Below are positions 1 to 12,007 of a stretch of DNA of 64,000 bases, piece by piece. Made by a program: the position numbers and the translations under genes. Source of the DNA: Sorex araneus. Taxonomy: Eukaryota > Chordata > Mammalia > Eulipotyphla > Soricidae. How positions within the stretch are numbered: position 1 is the stretch's first letter; the number at the start of each line of letters is the position of its first letter. Location: assembly GCF_027595985.1 (NCBI RefSeq), contig NC_073306.1, positions 151,708,919 to 151,772,918 of the forward strand, written 5' to 3'. The notes beneath the pieces are model-generated. The model was not told the DNA's origin, searched no databases, and saw only the letters and a program-made list of their open reading frames with translations.

Positions 1-315
1 AACACTGGAGAGTAACACTGGCTATTAAGAAAATATTATGAAACATGAAACGCTCCAGTCTTAAGAAATATACTTTATTACCTCTACACTGATATTAAAT
101 TTAAGTTTATTCCCAAATTCACCATTGTACAAAGCCAACCAAGAATCATGGCAGCAGCAAAGGGCTCTTCAAGTTTTTAAGATACAACCAGTCATAGTCT
201 CATTTAGGGAAGCCAAGGATAGGTAGAATATTCATATATTTACAAAGTTTTAGATGAAAGGGGTATAAAAATAAAAATATTTCCCCAAGGTCACTGGATT
301 CCAAAGTTACGATGT

Positions 316-480
316 GGGGCCAGAGAGGCTGTGCAGTGGACAGGACCCTGCCACTTGCCTGTGGCGGACCTAGGTTTGACCCACAAACCTTGCCAGAGTG
401 ATCTCTGAGCACTGAGCACAGAGCCAGGAGTAAGTGCAGAGCACAGTCAGGTGTGGCCCTAACCAGCTCCCCTCAATTAA
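316..480 (+). mobile_element. SOR-type SINE, short form, diverged
   Basis: It begins GGGGCCAGAG and carries a degraded tRNA head. The family 3' body GAGCACAGAGCCAGGAGTAA-like is visible before a weak A-rich end. Divergence from the younger copies suggests an old insertion in intron 1. Confidence 0.75.
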
Positions 481-1005
481 AAAAACTAAAAACGGGCACA
501 ACATAGCCCTGATCTGACAGTGTTCACTCTTCACACAAGCATTCCCCACGCTGGGTGGAGTTCTGTAGAGCAAAGCATGTCGAAGCTGCACAAGTTTAAA
601 AGCGAGCCCTGAACTGGCCAAAGACCAGAGTGAATGACCTCCCAAGGCTCGTTTAGCTTAGAGGCATCGAACAAAGCAAGCCGGCATTTTTCAAGTCATG
701 AACAGTTTGTCAGAAAAGATACTAATTTTATTTCGTCTGGATCATCAGCATTGTGTTTACTCCAAGGAATTTCCCAGCCAGCTTTAGAGTTATTTTTATT
801 TCCCTCTGAAAATGAGAAATTACTTGACTCTCGAGTCCAATTTAAGAATCAGAGCCTCGGGGAAAGCCGGGGCCTGGGGACAGGCGGCACGGAGGGCCTG
901 TGGCAGCCGAGGGCCGGGGAAACGCAAACATCCTGAATAAAAGCAGAGTAGCTGTCAGAACTAAGCAAACTTCCAACCACAGAGTACCAGGACACCCCCA
1001 GGCGG

Positions 1006-1126
1006 CCAGGTGTCCCACTCAGTCCCGTCCTGCTCGGAACTGGCGGCAAGCAGGCAGCCTGTCCCACTCAACCAGGTGTCCCACTCGATCCTGTCCTGCT
1101 CGGAACGGGCGGCAAGCAGGCAGCCT
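1006..1126. repeat. 66-bp tandem duplication in intron 1
   Basis: Two head-to-tail units start at CCAGG (1006) and CCAGG (1072). The shared core runs from TGTCCCACTC through CTGCTCGGAAC to GCAAGCAGGCAGCCT. The units differ at only a few positions over about 55 bp. The sequence is GC-rich and I recognise no repeat family in it. Confidence 0.85.
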
Positions 1127-1802
1127 GGCCGGGCGATTCGGAGCGACGCGCAGGCTGCGAGGCAGGACCATGCGGGCGACCCAGGGCCGGGGACACGGCT
1201 GGGTGCAGCACCTGGGCCCGGAGCCCTGCTCTGTGTCCACAAGCCCCACTCACAATTTTGGTGGGAGCTGCGACAGATCAGTTGGCCTAATGGGGCGTCA
1301 CTCTCCTACGGCTGCTCCACCTCGGACGGAGGGAGGGCAAGAGGGCTGGCGGGGAAAGGCAGGGAAGTAAACTGGAGCTCCAGGTCAAGAAGCGATTAGG
1401 AGGAGGAAAATCGCGTGCAGCTCCACCAGAGACGAGACATATCCCCACACCTGTGTGCAGAATTCTGTTTTACATGCAGGACCTGTGCCTCTTACTCCTG
1501 CGTTATCAACACTGCTTCAGCCCCATTTGAGGGTGTTTTGTTACCCATCTGACACACACCCAGCCTTTCCCGATTAGGTCTCGAGGGCCAATGCAGCCCA
1601 CTGACACACTGAGGATTTCACTGGTGGAATTAGGAAAGAGCCGACTGGCTTAGGCAAGCAGTGCGAGCAAGCAGAGAGACGACAGAGCGATCCAGCCTGC
1701 CAAGCCAGGAACAAGTTGCCTAATCCTTCATCCAAAGTTGACCCGCCAGGCCGAGACTCCTACCCGGTATCCGGCGACGCAGAAACTCTCCCAGCGACGG
1801 GG

Positions 1803-1953
1803 TGGGAGTGACGGTAGAGCAGGTAGGGTGTTTGCCTTGCAAGTGGCCAACCCGGGTTCGATCCCCAGCACCCCAAATGATCTCCCAAGCCCAGCCAGGA
1901 GTGGTCCCTGAGAACAGCTGGGTGTGGTCCCCCAAACCAAAAAAAAAAAAAAA
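1803..1953 (+). mobile_element. SOR-type SINE, short form
   Basis: The tRNA-like promoter is clear: GTAGAGCAGGTAGGG (A-box region) and CCCGGGTTCGATCCCC (B box). It is followed by a shortened body and a poly(A) tail at 1939-1953. The body lacks the middle GAGTGCAGAGCC segment of full copies. Confidence 0.9.
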
Positions 1954-4020
1954 GGTTTTTAAAATTAAAAAATAAAAGCTACTCCCCAACTGAGAATGGG
2001 TACAGATGCATCAAGGGGGGCAGCACGTGCAGAAACACGGCAGGAGTTGGGGATGCTGAAGAGCCCGGGGAGGAAAAGACGGTGCTCTGCTCTGGGGGCT
2101 GCAGCAGGGACCACAGGCAACGTGGACGCCACAACGACCGTTCCCAGGGAGGGCTGAGATGGCACAGGACGGGGCTGTGCCAAGTCTAAATACCAGCCCC
2201 GAGCACGGCAGTAGTTCACTGTCAGGCTATGCAGAAGTCAGGGAGCACTGAGAACCAGGCGTCAGGCAGCTGGAAAAGCAAGGGTAACGGTACAGACGGC
2301 TACACAGACACAAGCCAGCTTTCATACACCTTTGCGAAATGTATGCATGTACACAGACGAGAACCAAACACCCTATTCTGATTTCTTTTACTCCAATGAG
2401 GTTTGGGGTAAGCTTCTAAGTTGGTGGTAAGAAGAGGCCCATAAAGGCCTTATTTATAAGAGCCCTCCCCTCTTGGCGAGAAATGATAAAGGGGACTTTG
2501 GAACTAGCTGATGGTCAGGCCGCCAGATTATGACTTCCAAAAGGAAAGTCTAACTTGAGAAAAGGGGCTTGTGCGATGGAAGCGGCCCCAGAACGTGAAA
2601 AAGTGGCAAGTAACTAGTGCCATACTTGGACTCCAGGAGAAATGCTTCTCGCGCGGGCCCGGGGGGCTGCCAGAAGCAGCTCTGGCCACACTAGCCAGCT
2701 GGGCGGGGTGCAAGGGGACAGGGTTTTCTAAAATGCGAGGAAGAGAGGCCGCAAACTGGAGATGCCGGGAGATCAAGGGCTGGGAGTGCTGAAGGCTGGC
2801 AGAAGTCTCGCCTCTGGGACGGAAGGCTGCACCCACGTGGCAGCAGGGTGGGGGATGGACGCCGACAGAGCAGGACAGAAACCGAGGGGCAAGCTGGCAC
2901 CCCCACACAACCAGTGCCTGGAGACTGCAGCCCAAACCTATTCCTGCCAGTCTAACTCAAGTCCTCCTCCCCAAGGGGCCCCCTGGGGAGGCACGGAGGG
3001 TTACCCTAACAGCGGAGGCTGCTAGGCTTCCTGCAAATGTGGGCTGGAAGCTTGTATCAAACACAGGAAGTCTTCCAGGCCGGGTGACCCGTGCTGCTGT
3101 GGGGATGCCCGAACAGCATCTACAGAATCCCAGGACTCCCCCCACAGGGCTAGGTAAGGATGCACCCGCTTCCTCCGCCAGCCCGAGCATCCAGGAGCAT
3201 CTGCAGGCTCCGACTACCTCATCTTTGTGCAGGCAAACCACAAGGGGAGGTCTGTCAACTACAGGCTTCCTTGGAACTCAGAAGCCATTGACAGAAACTA
3301 TAATCCAACCTGGCCACGTGTGTCTCTATCCGCACCAGGATGCTTTTAATACTCAAGTCTAAGTAAACAGACAAAAGAGAGATTTTATACCTCGACTCTG
3401 ATGCCGCCAATCAGAAAGTCAACACTTGGCCAACCAAGTGTTTAACTGACACCTACATCAAACGGGGCTGAGAGTTTTTAAGTGGTTAGCTGAAAAAGAC
3501 TGGACGAGGCACAGTCTGCACTTGGCTTTCAAAGGCAGGGCCCCTCGTTATGAGCCTAATCCCTGTCGCCTTGTGAAAACTTCGCAAACGAACCCGGATA
3601 CCCCCCGACCGTCCCGGGGCACTCAAGCACCCTGCATTTTCCACACCCAAGTTCAGTCGGCGCTACGGGAACCGGCACCCCTTTTCCCGCAGGACCTGCA
3701 GGCGGGGGCGGCTCTGCGGCCGCCACTGACCGTCAGACGGGGCCGGGGGCGCGGAAGAAACTTGCCGGACTTAGCGACCGTCCACAACTCCAGTTATGTA
3801 AGAGTTAAACTCGTGATCGCCGGGTTCGATGCTACATGCGACTCTCCCTCTTCTCTCCCCCCACCCTGGGCAAGAAACGAGAACCAGAAACAAACCCCCC
3901 AGACGCCACTTTCCACAATCACTCGGGAAAACCCAGAACTAAGTGCTCCACCAGCACCACTCGGCAGGTCCCGCCGGCCGGCGTCACCCGCGCCCCTTCC
4001 CGGGCGGCCGGCCGCCCCGC

Positions 4021-4054
4021 ATGCTGTTGTTATTACTATTATTGTTATTATTGT
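4021..4054. repeat. Short (TTR)n microsatellite inside the CpG island
   Basis: An imperfect TTG/TTA/CTA triplet run lies in otherwise GC-rich intron 1, about 320 bp after the exon 1 donor. On the plus strand it reads as a run of Leu codons, which explains a spurious poly-Leu open frame. Confidence 0.8.
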
Positions 4055-4367
4055 CACGCAGCTCCCGCTCCCGGCGAGCACCCGTCCCGGCACGCTCGGG
4101 CGCGGGCTCCGGCGGCGGCTGGCCGCGACCCGCGGGAGCACGTCGGGGGGTCTCTGGCTGTTTCGGGGCGGGCAAGTGAACAGGTTTCTCCGGGCTCCGG
4201 CTCGCGAAAGTGAAACGCGCGACGGTAAAGCCCACAGCCCGGCCGTGGCCGCGGCGCTGGCTCCCGGGGGCGGCTCGAGAGGCAGCGCCGCCGCCGCCGC
4301 CGGGCCGCCCGCCGAGCTGTCAGCGGCCGCGGCCTAGCGCCGCCCGCCCGCCCGCCGCCCGCCTCAC

Positions 4368-4560
4368 CTGCGCGGCCGCCGCGCCGCTCCCGCCGCCGGT
4401 CGCTCTCGTAGAAGCCCAGCGTCTCGGTGTGCTGCGGCGGCGCCTTGGCGGGCCCGCGGCCGCCGCCGCCCGGCTGCTCGCCCTCGCCGCGCCCGTCGCG
4501 CTCGGGGCCGTCCGCGCCGCCGCCTTCTCCCGGGGCGGCCGCGTCGCCCACGCCCGCCAT
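4368..4560 (-). CDS. TAPT1: TAPT1 exon 1 coding part (first 64 codons plus 1 base)
   Basis: TAPT1 is a multi-pass membrane protein linked in the literature to the ciliary base/centrosome and to axial skeletal patterning. Translation on the minus strand from the ATG at 4560 begins MAGVGDAAAPGEGGG and reaches TETLGFYESDRRRERR, the acidic and Gly-rich N-terminus followed by the conserved block I recognise from mammalian TAPT1. The exon stops at a consensus donor (CAG, 4368-4370, then GTGAGG). It leaves one G, so the intron is phase 1, and the family's next residue (E, codon GAG) would be completed by exon 2. No transmembrane segment lies in this exon; they are in later exons beyond the left edge. 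The frame stays open upstream to about 5343 because the DNA is GC-rich, but the family start is MAGV. A Lys-Ala-Pro stretch before PPQHTETL may be lineage-specific. Confidence 0.93.
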
Positions 4561-4729
4561 GTTCCGAGCACAACAAACTGCCGCCGCCGCCGCCGCCTCC
4601 CGCCAGCCTCCGGCGCGGCCTCCGCCTCCGGCCGGCCCCCTCCCCGCCTCGCCCCGCCCCTCGCCCGAGCCCGGGCCGCTGCCGCCGCCGCCGCCGCCGC
4701 CATCCGCCGCCCGCCGGCCGGCGCGCACC

Positions 4730-4801
4730 ATTGGCGTCATCGGCGCGTGCGAGGCCGCCGCCGCCGCCGCCGCCGCCACGGCCGCCGCCATCTTCCTCCG
4801 G
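4730..4801 (-). promoter_or_regulatory. Core-promoter motif cluster: CCAAT, CRE-like half-site, YY1-like and ETS-like
   Basis: Read on the minus strand, CCAAT lies at 4734-4730, preceded by TGACGCC (4739-4733). AAGATGGCGGC (YY1-like) lies at 4795-4785, and CCGGAGGAAG (ETS-like) at about 4801-4791. YY1 sites in this orientation often lie at or just after the TSS of TATA-less genes. Transcription may therefore start near 4800, giving a 5'UTR of about 240 nt. The motifs are read directly; the TSS is inferred. Confidence 0.5.
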
Positions 4802-5489
4802 CCGTCGCCGTGGCGCGCGCCGGGCTCCATGCGGCGCGGGGAGGGCGGCCGGGGCGCGGGCGCGGGGCCGGGCGGGGTGGCGGCGGGCGCGGGGGGTCCG
4901 GCCGGAGGCGGCCGGCGGTGGCCGTGCGCGCCCTTGGCACAGCCCGCGCGGCCGCGGCGCCGAGGGCCCGGCTCCAGCTCCGCCACGCCCGGCCCCGGGC
5001 AGCCGCGCTGCGGGCTGCGGCTCGTCTGCATCTCTCGGGCCCGCCCGGCAGCGGCCCTGGCCGCCGGCTGCCCGGGGGCGGGGGGGCCGGCGAGCCGGTG
5101 CCAAGGACGTCGGGGGTGGCGGCCCCACAGGTGGGGGCGCGGGGACGCCGCTCCCCTCCGGGCGGGCCTCGCGCCATCGCACCCGCGCGGGAGGGAGCCG
5201 GCCCGGCCCCGGGGCCCCCGCCTCGCTCGCGCGCTGGACGCGAGGGTGCCCAGGCTCGCGGGGGGCTCGCGGGGGGCCGGGACCACCGCCGCCCCCGCCG
5301 CCCTGCCGCTGGCCGCGCCCGCCACTTGGCGGGACTTTGGCACATTGTTGCTCTACCCCCCACCCCCCCCCTCCCCCAAGGGTCAGCTTTAGCCCTCACC
5401 GTTGCCTCGGCTGCCCCTTTTCTTAAATTATTTTTCAGCCGAAGAAAAACGGATCGCACCCATCCAGAGAAGATGCGAACCCCCTCCCG

Positions 5490-5534
5490 AGCCCTGAATT
5501 CGCAGAGCGGCCCTGAATTCGAGCCCTGAATTCG
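5490..5534. repeat. Three short repeats of an AGCCCTGAATTCG-like unit
   Basis: CCCTGAATTCG occurs three times, within 5490-5502, 5509-5521 and 5522-5534, each with an EcoRI site. It lies at the right shoulder of the CpG island. Function is unknown and it may be simple slippage. Confidence 0.8.
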
Positions 5535-5700
5535 CTGCCGCCCAGTCCACACCCCCTGGCCGCGCAGGGCCTGGGACAGCCGGGCGGGCTGGACCGAGCG
5601 GGCTCCAGGGTGGGAAACAGCCCCCGCACCGTTCTTACGGAGCAGAAAGGTTCGCAGGGTTACGTTTCCCCAGCCCCCCCTTCGGGTTGACGGTAACTGA

Positions 5701-6524
5701 CCCCCAGTGAAGCCATCAAACACCGGGGCAGATCTTACGAAGTCGTTTTCATTGGATGCCGTCTGAGACTTCTTCCAGCTCACCCTTGTTTGTTTTTATT
5801 TTTACTCTTGTTTGTTTCTAAGTGTAAACCCCCCCCCCCAACTCACTGTCTCAGAGGAGTGGGCTTTTACTGCCTGGTTGTTACTTCTCACTTACTGTCT
5901 GGCACTTCTCTGGTCTGCGGCCTCCCTTGCGGTAATCTGGGAGTCGAAGGGAAAGACGCCGGTTCCTGTGTCAGCCCGTGTGGATTTCTCTCATCTGCCC
6001 AATAGGTCCTGAGCAGAGATCCTGTGTTCCAAAGGCTGTGGCTGTCCTTAATTCTCAACCAGGACATGTGCAGGGCTCGGGGAAGCACAGGTGGGCAAGT
6101 GCAGTTCGCAGGGGCTTGGGGCTTCGCTTTCACTGATGCCGTTTATTGGAGCTCCATCTGCAGTTCCGCGCTGGGATCCCAGGCAGATGCCCACCGCCCC
6201 GTAGTCAAGTCAGCATACCAGATAGTGTTTTTAAAAACGTCCGTTTGATTTTTCAGTGAACACTTCTTTGGTATAGGTGTTGCTAATTAGAAAATCATAA
6301 TTTATGGGAAATGAACTGCTTTTTATTGGGGGGAGGGAGGCGTTAACTTATTGCAACCCACTTGGAATTCAGGAAAGTGTCTTTACAAGTAGGTTTTCTG
6401 AATCACTTTATTCTAAGTTTTGTTATTCGGCATTGAACCAGCACTTCTCTGAGGAAAGTAATTGTAATATTTATTGTAAAAAAAAAGGGGGAAAAAGAGG
6501 CGTAGATTTTTAAAACCAATAATA
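5701..6524. other. Unassigned sequence right of the CpG island
   Basis: Composition returns to about average mammalian. I see no recognisable repeat and no convincing exon. If a divergent transcript exists, its first exon would be expected here or in the island. Confidence 0.5.
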
Positions 6525-6685
6525 GGGGCCAGAGCTATAGTATAGCGGGTAAGCTTGCCTCGCGCGCAGCTGGGCTGGTTGAATTCCCAGCACTCCATGA
6601 GCTCCCCTGAACCTGCCAGAATTGATGCCCGAGTGCAAACCCAAGAGTCACCCTGAGCACCATGCGGTGTGCTCTGAAAATTTTA
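6525..6685 (+). mobile_element. SOR-type SINE, diverged
   Basis: It starts GGGGCCAGAGCTATAGTATAG, with a degraded B box (GGTTGAATTCCC) and a recognisable GAGCACCATGCGGTGTG end. Confidence 0.8.
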
Positions 6686-7194
6686 TGAACAAAGAGAAAT
6701 AAAGTTTCATAAACATGACAGTTTCTGCAATTAAAGGCGACTTAAGGTAGCAATCTGAGTTGTTTAAGACAAGTAATATTTGAAGGATGAACTATAGCAG
6801 TTCAGCCTAAGCATGAACGGGGTCAACAGATTATGCCTTAGCATGCAGTGTGTGGGCAAAAGCTCTGGTAGAGGAAAGTGGAGCAGAAGAAATTCACACA
6901 ATTATTAACTAAGGGATATATATTCCAAATTACTATGCAGACATGGTTACTGTGATGCTACAAATTTAAGCAACGGTGTAAATTGCTACAAGTGTTCTTA
7001 GTTGTGTACTCTGGCTGAATCTTTCCTCCCAGAATTAGACTGTAAAACAGTCTCAAATACCAGGGCAGTTGCTGGAAATGCACCTAAGAATTTAGAGATA
7101 TTCTTAAACTCAGGAACACAGGAGTACAATAAAGGAAAATGTGGCAAAAATTCACCACATAGCTGTCGTTTCTGAAAATAATGATGGGACAGGT

Positions 7195-7349
7195 AGTTTG
7201 GACCATCTCACATCTCTGCTCAGGGTTTATTCATGAATCTGCTCAGGGATCACTCGTGACATGCTTAAGGGACCATATGTGGTACAGGGGATGGGTCAGT
7301 TGCATACACGGCAAGCACCTTAATCCTTATATTATCTCTCCAGCCCCCC
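7195..7349 (-). mobile_element. SOR-type SINE, diverged, minus strand
   Basis: In the plus reading it ends with the reverse complement of the head (TATCTCTCCAGCCCCC). Earlier it contains GGGACCATATGTGG, the complement of the family's CCATATGGTCCC motif. Confidence 0.75.
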
Positions 7350-7373
7350 CCCCCCACACACACACCTCTCATC

Positions 7374-7905
<532 letters not shown>

Positions 7906-10683
7906 TTATCAAAAAACTATTTAAAATTTTAATGGAAAATTGGTAGATGCACAATTTAAAAATTGTTTAAGTCCATCTTTTATTAAAGATTTCATCATCG
8001 TGATTTTGTGACTACATAAAGTACGTGAAACCCACTATGTAGGAATCATGGAACTATAAACTCTGGCCCACTGTGTCTTTCATTGGTCACGGGTGACACC
8101 TGTTCTATCAGAGGAGCCGGAAGGAAAAGCGCCCTGCAGGGATGACTTTGAATGGACCTTTCATTTATGGAATAGCTTCACTTTGTAAAGCACTCTGTCG
8201 CTTGCTAGCACTCCTGGTATAGCGCCCTCTTTATTTGAAAGCTGGTTTCCTATTCTCCTGAGCAGCAAATGCGTCAGGAACATTCATGATTTGAAAGGAT
8301 GATGGATCAAAAGAAGGCCCGGACTCTGACTCAGCAATTACAGCCTCTTTGACCTAGGGTCACATGTGGGAACCTCCCCTACTTCACTTCTCTCTCTATG
8401 AAGTATTGTCTAAATTACCCCCTGGCTTCTTTCCCAAATCCTTGCACACTCCTCAGATTTTTGAACCCCTGGATTAAAAAGAGCGACTTGCACTTATGCC
8501 ATGGAGATTTGAGGCAAAGTATGAAATCCCTAATCACATAATGACTTTGGAATTGGGTCCAAAACTTAAAGCTGGGAATTCAAAGCAGTAACCTTGATGA
8601 CACATCAGAGTCATGTGAGACTGGGAAAGGTTCTTTATGATCTTTATGATCTATGCATTAGTTCTTAGCCCTGCTCATGGGTTTCCCACCCCACGCCTCA
8701 GGCCTTTGGTCTTTTCAACAAGTTCTCCAAACTTTTGAATGACCAAGTTTGTGACAACAGCTATCCGACCTGTATCTGAGATGACCCCTGTTGTATAGTT
8801 CATTTGGCTAGTACAGATGCGACCACAAAATATTTTTTATTAATTCAGGATGTCTTCATGGAAAATTTATGCAGGCAGTACCTGACTCCTGTTTTCCAAA
8901 CCGTAACTACCACATGTCCAGTTCTCAAACTGTAGTGCTGAATTTAATTCATTCACCATTCTGTCTTCAAAGCATTTGAGTAAACGTTTTTGGTGTTTTG
9001 TTTTTTTTAAGAATTGGGACGTCTTTGCAACCAGTGTTCTAAGGAAATAAAATATATTGCTGAGCCCAGAGCAAGCTCTGGCAGTAAATTTACCTCAGTT
9101 TATTGAATCTTTGAGTTTCAGTAACAATATTTTCTCTCTTCAGCAATCATTTTTTTATAGATACTCATTATATTTATCCTCTTGGGGCTATAATCCGTGG
9201 ACTTCTAAAGAATATTAACCCAGTTTTTTTTCTGGATTTTTATAGCACAAATTGAATAATGTGCCTTTGATTCTAATGTATCCATTATTACAAGTTATCT
9301 CAAAACGATCATGAGCAAAATCTTATTTCTGAAAGTGTTTCTATGGTGCAAAAGTTTAGTACTGAAACCATTATAACTAATGCCTTTTGAAGAGTATTTT
9401 GTTCAAAAGGGATATTTTATAAAAGATATTCTGCTCTGTAGGTTCTATTTTATAGTAAAAGTATATGAACATAAATGAATATTTTATTAGCTATCTAGTA
9501 TTTAATTTGTGATCAATATAAGGCTTAAATAAATATTTAAATTTCTGGGAAATTCCAAATAACAGATGAGAAGCACCATAATGACTTAGCAAGCTTTTTT
9601 CCATCCCAGATTTCTCATTTTGAGGAGAAGGAACATTGTACATTTTTCATTATCTGAATAAAAAATAGATGTGTCATGTTTAGAATGGTTTTCATCATTT
9701 AGTCAGTTAATTAACAAGAATCTATTTGCAGAATGGGCTCAAATTTTCCACTAAATTTGTTGCTGACTATACAAATTTTTCTCTATGAGTTCAGCTAGCA
9801 AAGGTTTTAATTTTAGACTTAAGGAGGCAGAGATGTTATTTATCACCTCACTCATGTTGCTCACCCATTGGAATTTTGCCTTCTCAAACCTGTTACTCTT
9901 CTGTTTTCTTCATTCCCTGGTGGTGAGTCGCCCTTTGGTGAGAAGGTTCTCAGATCAAGATGACTGAGTTACCTTTCCTTTCAGCTCCTGTGCTTGTTGG
10001 ATTACCACTGGCTGTGAGCACATCCCTGAGCCCTTGTAACTAGCTTTCAGTCTGCTCAATTGTCCGTGTTTCCATTCTCAACACCCTTTTCTGTGGGTTC
10101 CAGAGCTAGTTAAAAGTGGATGTATTCTTCAGGTTGTATAAAGATCAATTGTTCAAGTTTTATCCCTTCTTATGCAAACCATATCTCTCCTTTTCTCTCT
10201 CTCTCTCTCTTTGGTTTTATACAGTAAATGGACAGTAGATTTTCAAAATTGCCAAATAATCCTCTTTAAGATTTTAAGACTTTTTTTTTCTGAGCTCAAG
10301 GTCTTAGATTTTCAAACTGCTCTTTTATATGTATTTGTTCCATTGTCTTCAATATTCTAAATTTATATTTGGATGTAAAATCCTCTTATTGTTTCTGACA
10401 CTTCTAATTTAGTATCGATTTCAAGTCATGAAAAGCTTTTACCTCAGATTAAGCAGGGTGCTTAATACATATTTTAACTAAAATGAACATTTTCATGGAG
10501 AATGGCGATTGGTTCTTCAAAATATCAATAAAAATATGTATGATGACTTAAGCAAATATTTTCTCAAGATGTTTTTATCCTCCGATTTTATGCTTTGCCT
10601 AAACTGGTAATAACATTAATTCACTTTCCCCTGAGCATATGCTCATTGATAACTAATGGATACTGGAGTTAAAATCTGGCACG
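7906..10683. other. AT-rich block with no recognised repeats
   Basis: Nearly 2.8 kb carries no SINE, L1 or long microsatellite that I recognise, which is unusual for this window. Only a short (TC)n run occurs at 10193-10211. All open frames are short and have no family resemblance. It is a candidate for conserved non-coding DNA upstream of TAPT1. Confidence 0.5.
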
Positions 10684-10840
10684 GGGGCCAGAGTGATAGT
10701 ACAGAGAGTCAGACATGTGCCGTGTGCAATGTTGACCTGGATTACATCCATGCACCTGCCAGGAATTATCCGAGATCCCTGAGTGCAGAGCCAGGAGTAA
10801 GCCCTGAGTTCTGCCACGTGTGGTCAAAAACCAAAAAACT
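10684..10840 (+). mobile_element. SOR-type SINE
   Basis: It begins GGGGCCAGAGTGATAGTACAG and holds a partial B box, CCTGAGTGCAGAGCCAGGAG and a CCAAAAAAC tail. The head is moderately diverged. Confidence 0.85.
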
Positions 10841-10999
10841 AGAAATCTAGCATATATAATCTGTAAGTATTTTATCGCTAAGAAAATTGAGATTAAATAA
10901 GACCCTAATCACTATCATCTCTTAAATTTCCCTCTAACCTTTCATCCACATAATTAGCTGTATAATAACAGCAACTGATAAAAAAATTCCTGAAATATA

Positions 11000-11495
11000 A
11001 TGTAACTGAGAAGTACAAGTTGGCAACGATGCAACTTCTGGCAGATATCTCTCTGGAATTAGTTACTAAAATACAGAAACCCAAAACCGTGAGGCCGCTA
11101 AGTGTGGTCACTAGACCTCATACCTCTTCATTCTCAGCAATAAAAAACAAATTATCTAATGCTTCCTTTTCAGCAGGTCCGACTTTAGGGGAGAGACTCT
11201 CCAAACAATAATAGTTTTGTTGAAATATTGAATGCAATCAAAGTGAAAGTAAAGTGAAATTTATGAGTTACACAGGCGGCGGGGGGGGGGTTAGGGATGG
11301 GGGGCTAGGGGACTGGGGGGGTTAGGGGTGTGGGGGTGCTGGGTGGAGCTATACTGTGATTCTTGGTGGTGGAATATGTGCACTGGTGAAGGGATGGGTG
11401 TTCGAGCATTGTATGACTGAGACTTAAACCTGAAAACTTTGTAACTTTCCACATGGTGACTCAATAAAAAAATTTTTAAAAAAATTCCTGAAGCT
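11000..11495 (+). mobile_element. L1 3'UTR with G-rich tract
   Basis: This is the sense copy of the same 3'UTR subfamily seen in reverse at 27510-28226. Shared segments include GGCAGATATCTCTCTGG, TTCATTCTCAGCAATA and GAAATATTGAATG. It carries a long G-rich tract (11277-11342) and ends with ACTTTCCACATGGTGACTC and an A-rich tail. Confidence 0.85.
11277..11342 (+). repeat. G-rich tract with G-quadruplex potential
   Basis: At least six runs of four or more G are separated by short loops. It is part of the L1 3'UTR; G-rich polypurine tracts are a known feature of mammalian L1 3'UTRs. Confidence 0.8.
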
Positions 11496-11879
11496 GTAAG
11501 CTGCTCATATCCCATGTTACTATTATGTACTAAAATGTATGATCTGACATGGCTTGCTAGATATTCTTTATTCTAAGCAACACTAAATTTCATGCAATTT
11601 GATTTGATATTTTTATAATCTTGATATACTTCATGCACAGTTTCTACTCTATCTTAATGTAGGCAATGAAAGTCTCATTAAGTAGTTAAAGGGTATGAAA
11701 ATAAGTTGATTCCATTGATTTTGGTTCACTCTTAATTTTCTGCTATTTGTTTCCTTTTCACAGTTTAGTGGAGCTCCACCAAGCAAGTCTAATTGGTATG
11801 ATATAGTCTCTCTACTGGCATTGTATAGGTAGTGTTTTATTTTACGGACAGTATAACTGGATTTTCTCTTGAAAGCTCA

Positions 11880-12007
11880 GGAATCTCCTAGCTTAGGAAT
11901 CACTCCTGGTGGTGCTTGAGAACCATATGTGGTGCTGAGAATTGAACCTAGTCTGACACATGCAAGGCAAGCACCCTATAGTACCTTGCTATAGTACCTC
12001 TTTGGCC
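11880..12007 (-). mobile_element. SOR-type SINE, diverged, minus strand
   Basis: The plus reading shows ATCACTCCTGGTGGTGCTTG, then ACCATATGTGG and a degraded complement of the head ending TTTGGCCC. Confidence 0.8.

Larger units (their letters stand above)
1..4367 (-). other. TAPT1: TAPT1 intron 1, 5' portion (continues beyond window)
   Basis: This is inferred from the exon 1 donor at 4366-4367 and the lack of any recognisable downstream TAPT1 exon. The expected exon 2 peptide (the ELSLLRFLSAELTRG block) is not seen on the minus strand. The intron holds two SOR-type SINEs (316-480, 1803-1953), a 66-bp tandem duplication (1006-1126) and GC-rich unassigned DNA around 2640-3010. I saw no other element in 490-1000, 1130-1800 or 1955-3590. 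Confidence 0.8.
3590..5700. promoter_or_regulatory. CpG island promoter of TAPT1
   Basis: GC and CpG density rise sharply from about 3.6 kb, peak at 4.2-5.3 kb and fade by about 5.7 kb. Many CGG/CCG runs occur, for example 4681-4702 and 4752-4778. The island covers exon 1, the start of intron 1 and the upstream region. No TATA box is evident before the ATG, as is usual for housekeeping CpG promoters. The island extends more than 1 kb upstream of the coding start, so it could also fire divergently to the right; a human antisense transcript (TAPT1-AS1) is annotated there. No right-going exon is demonstrated here. Confidence 0.9.

Noticed and set aside
4054..5529. Several long overlapping open frames (up to about 440 codons) on both strands of the CpG island
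   Set aside because: GC-rich DNA lacks stop codons in most frames. Only the 64-codon TAPT1 exon has family support; the rest are low-complexity Ala/Arg/Gly/Pro strings.
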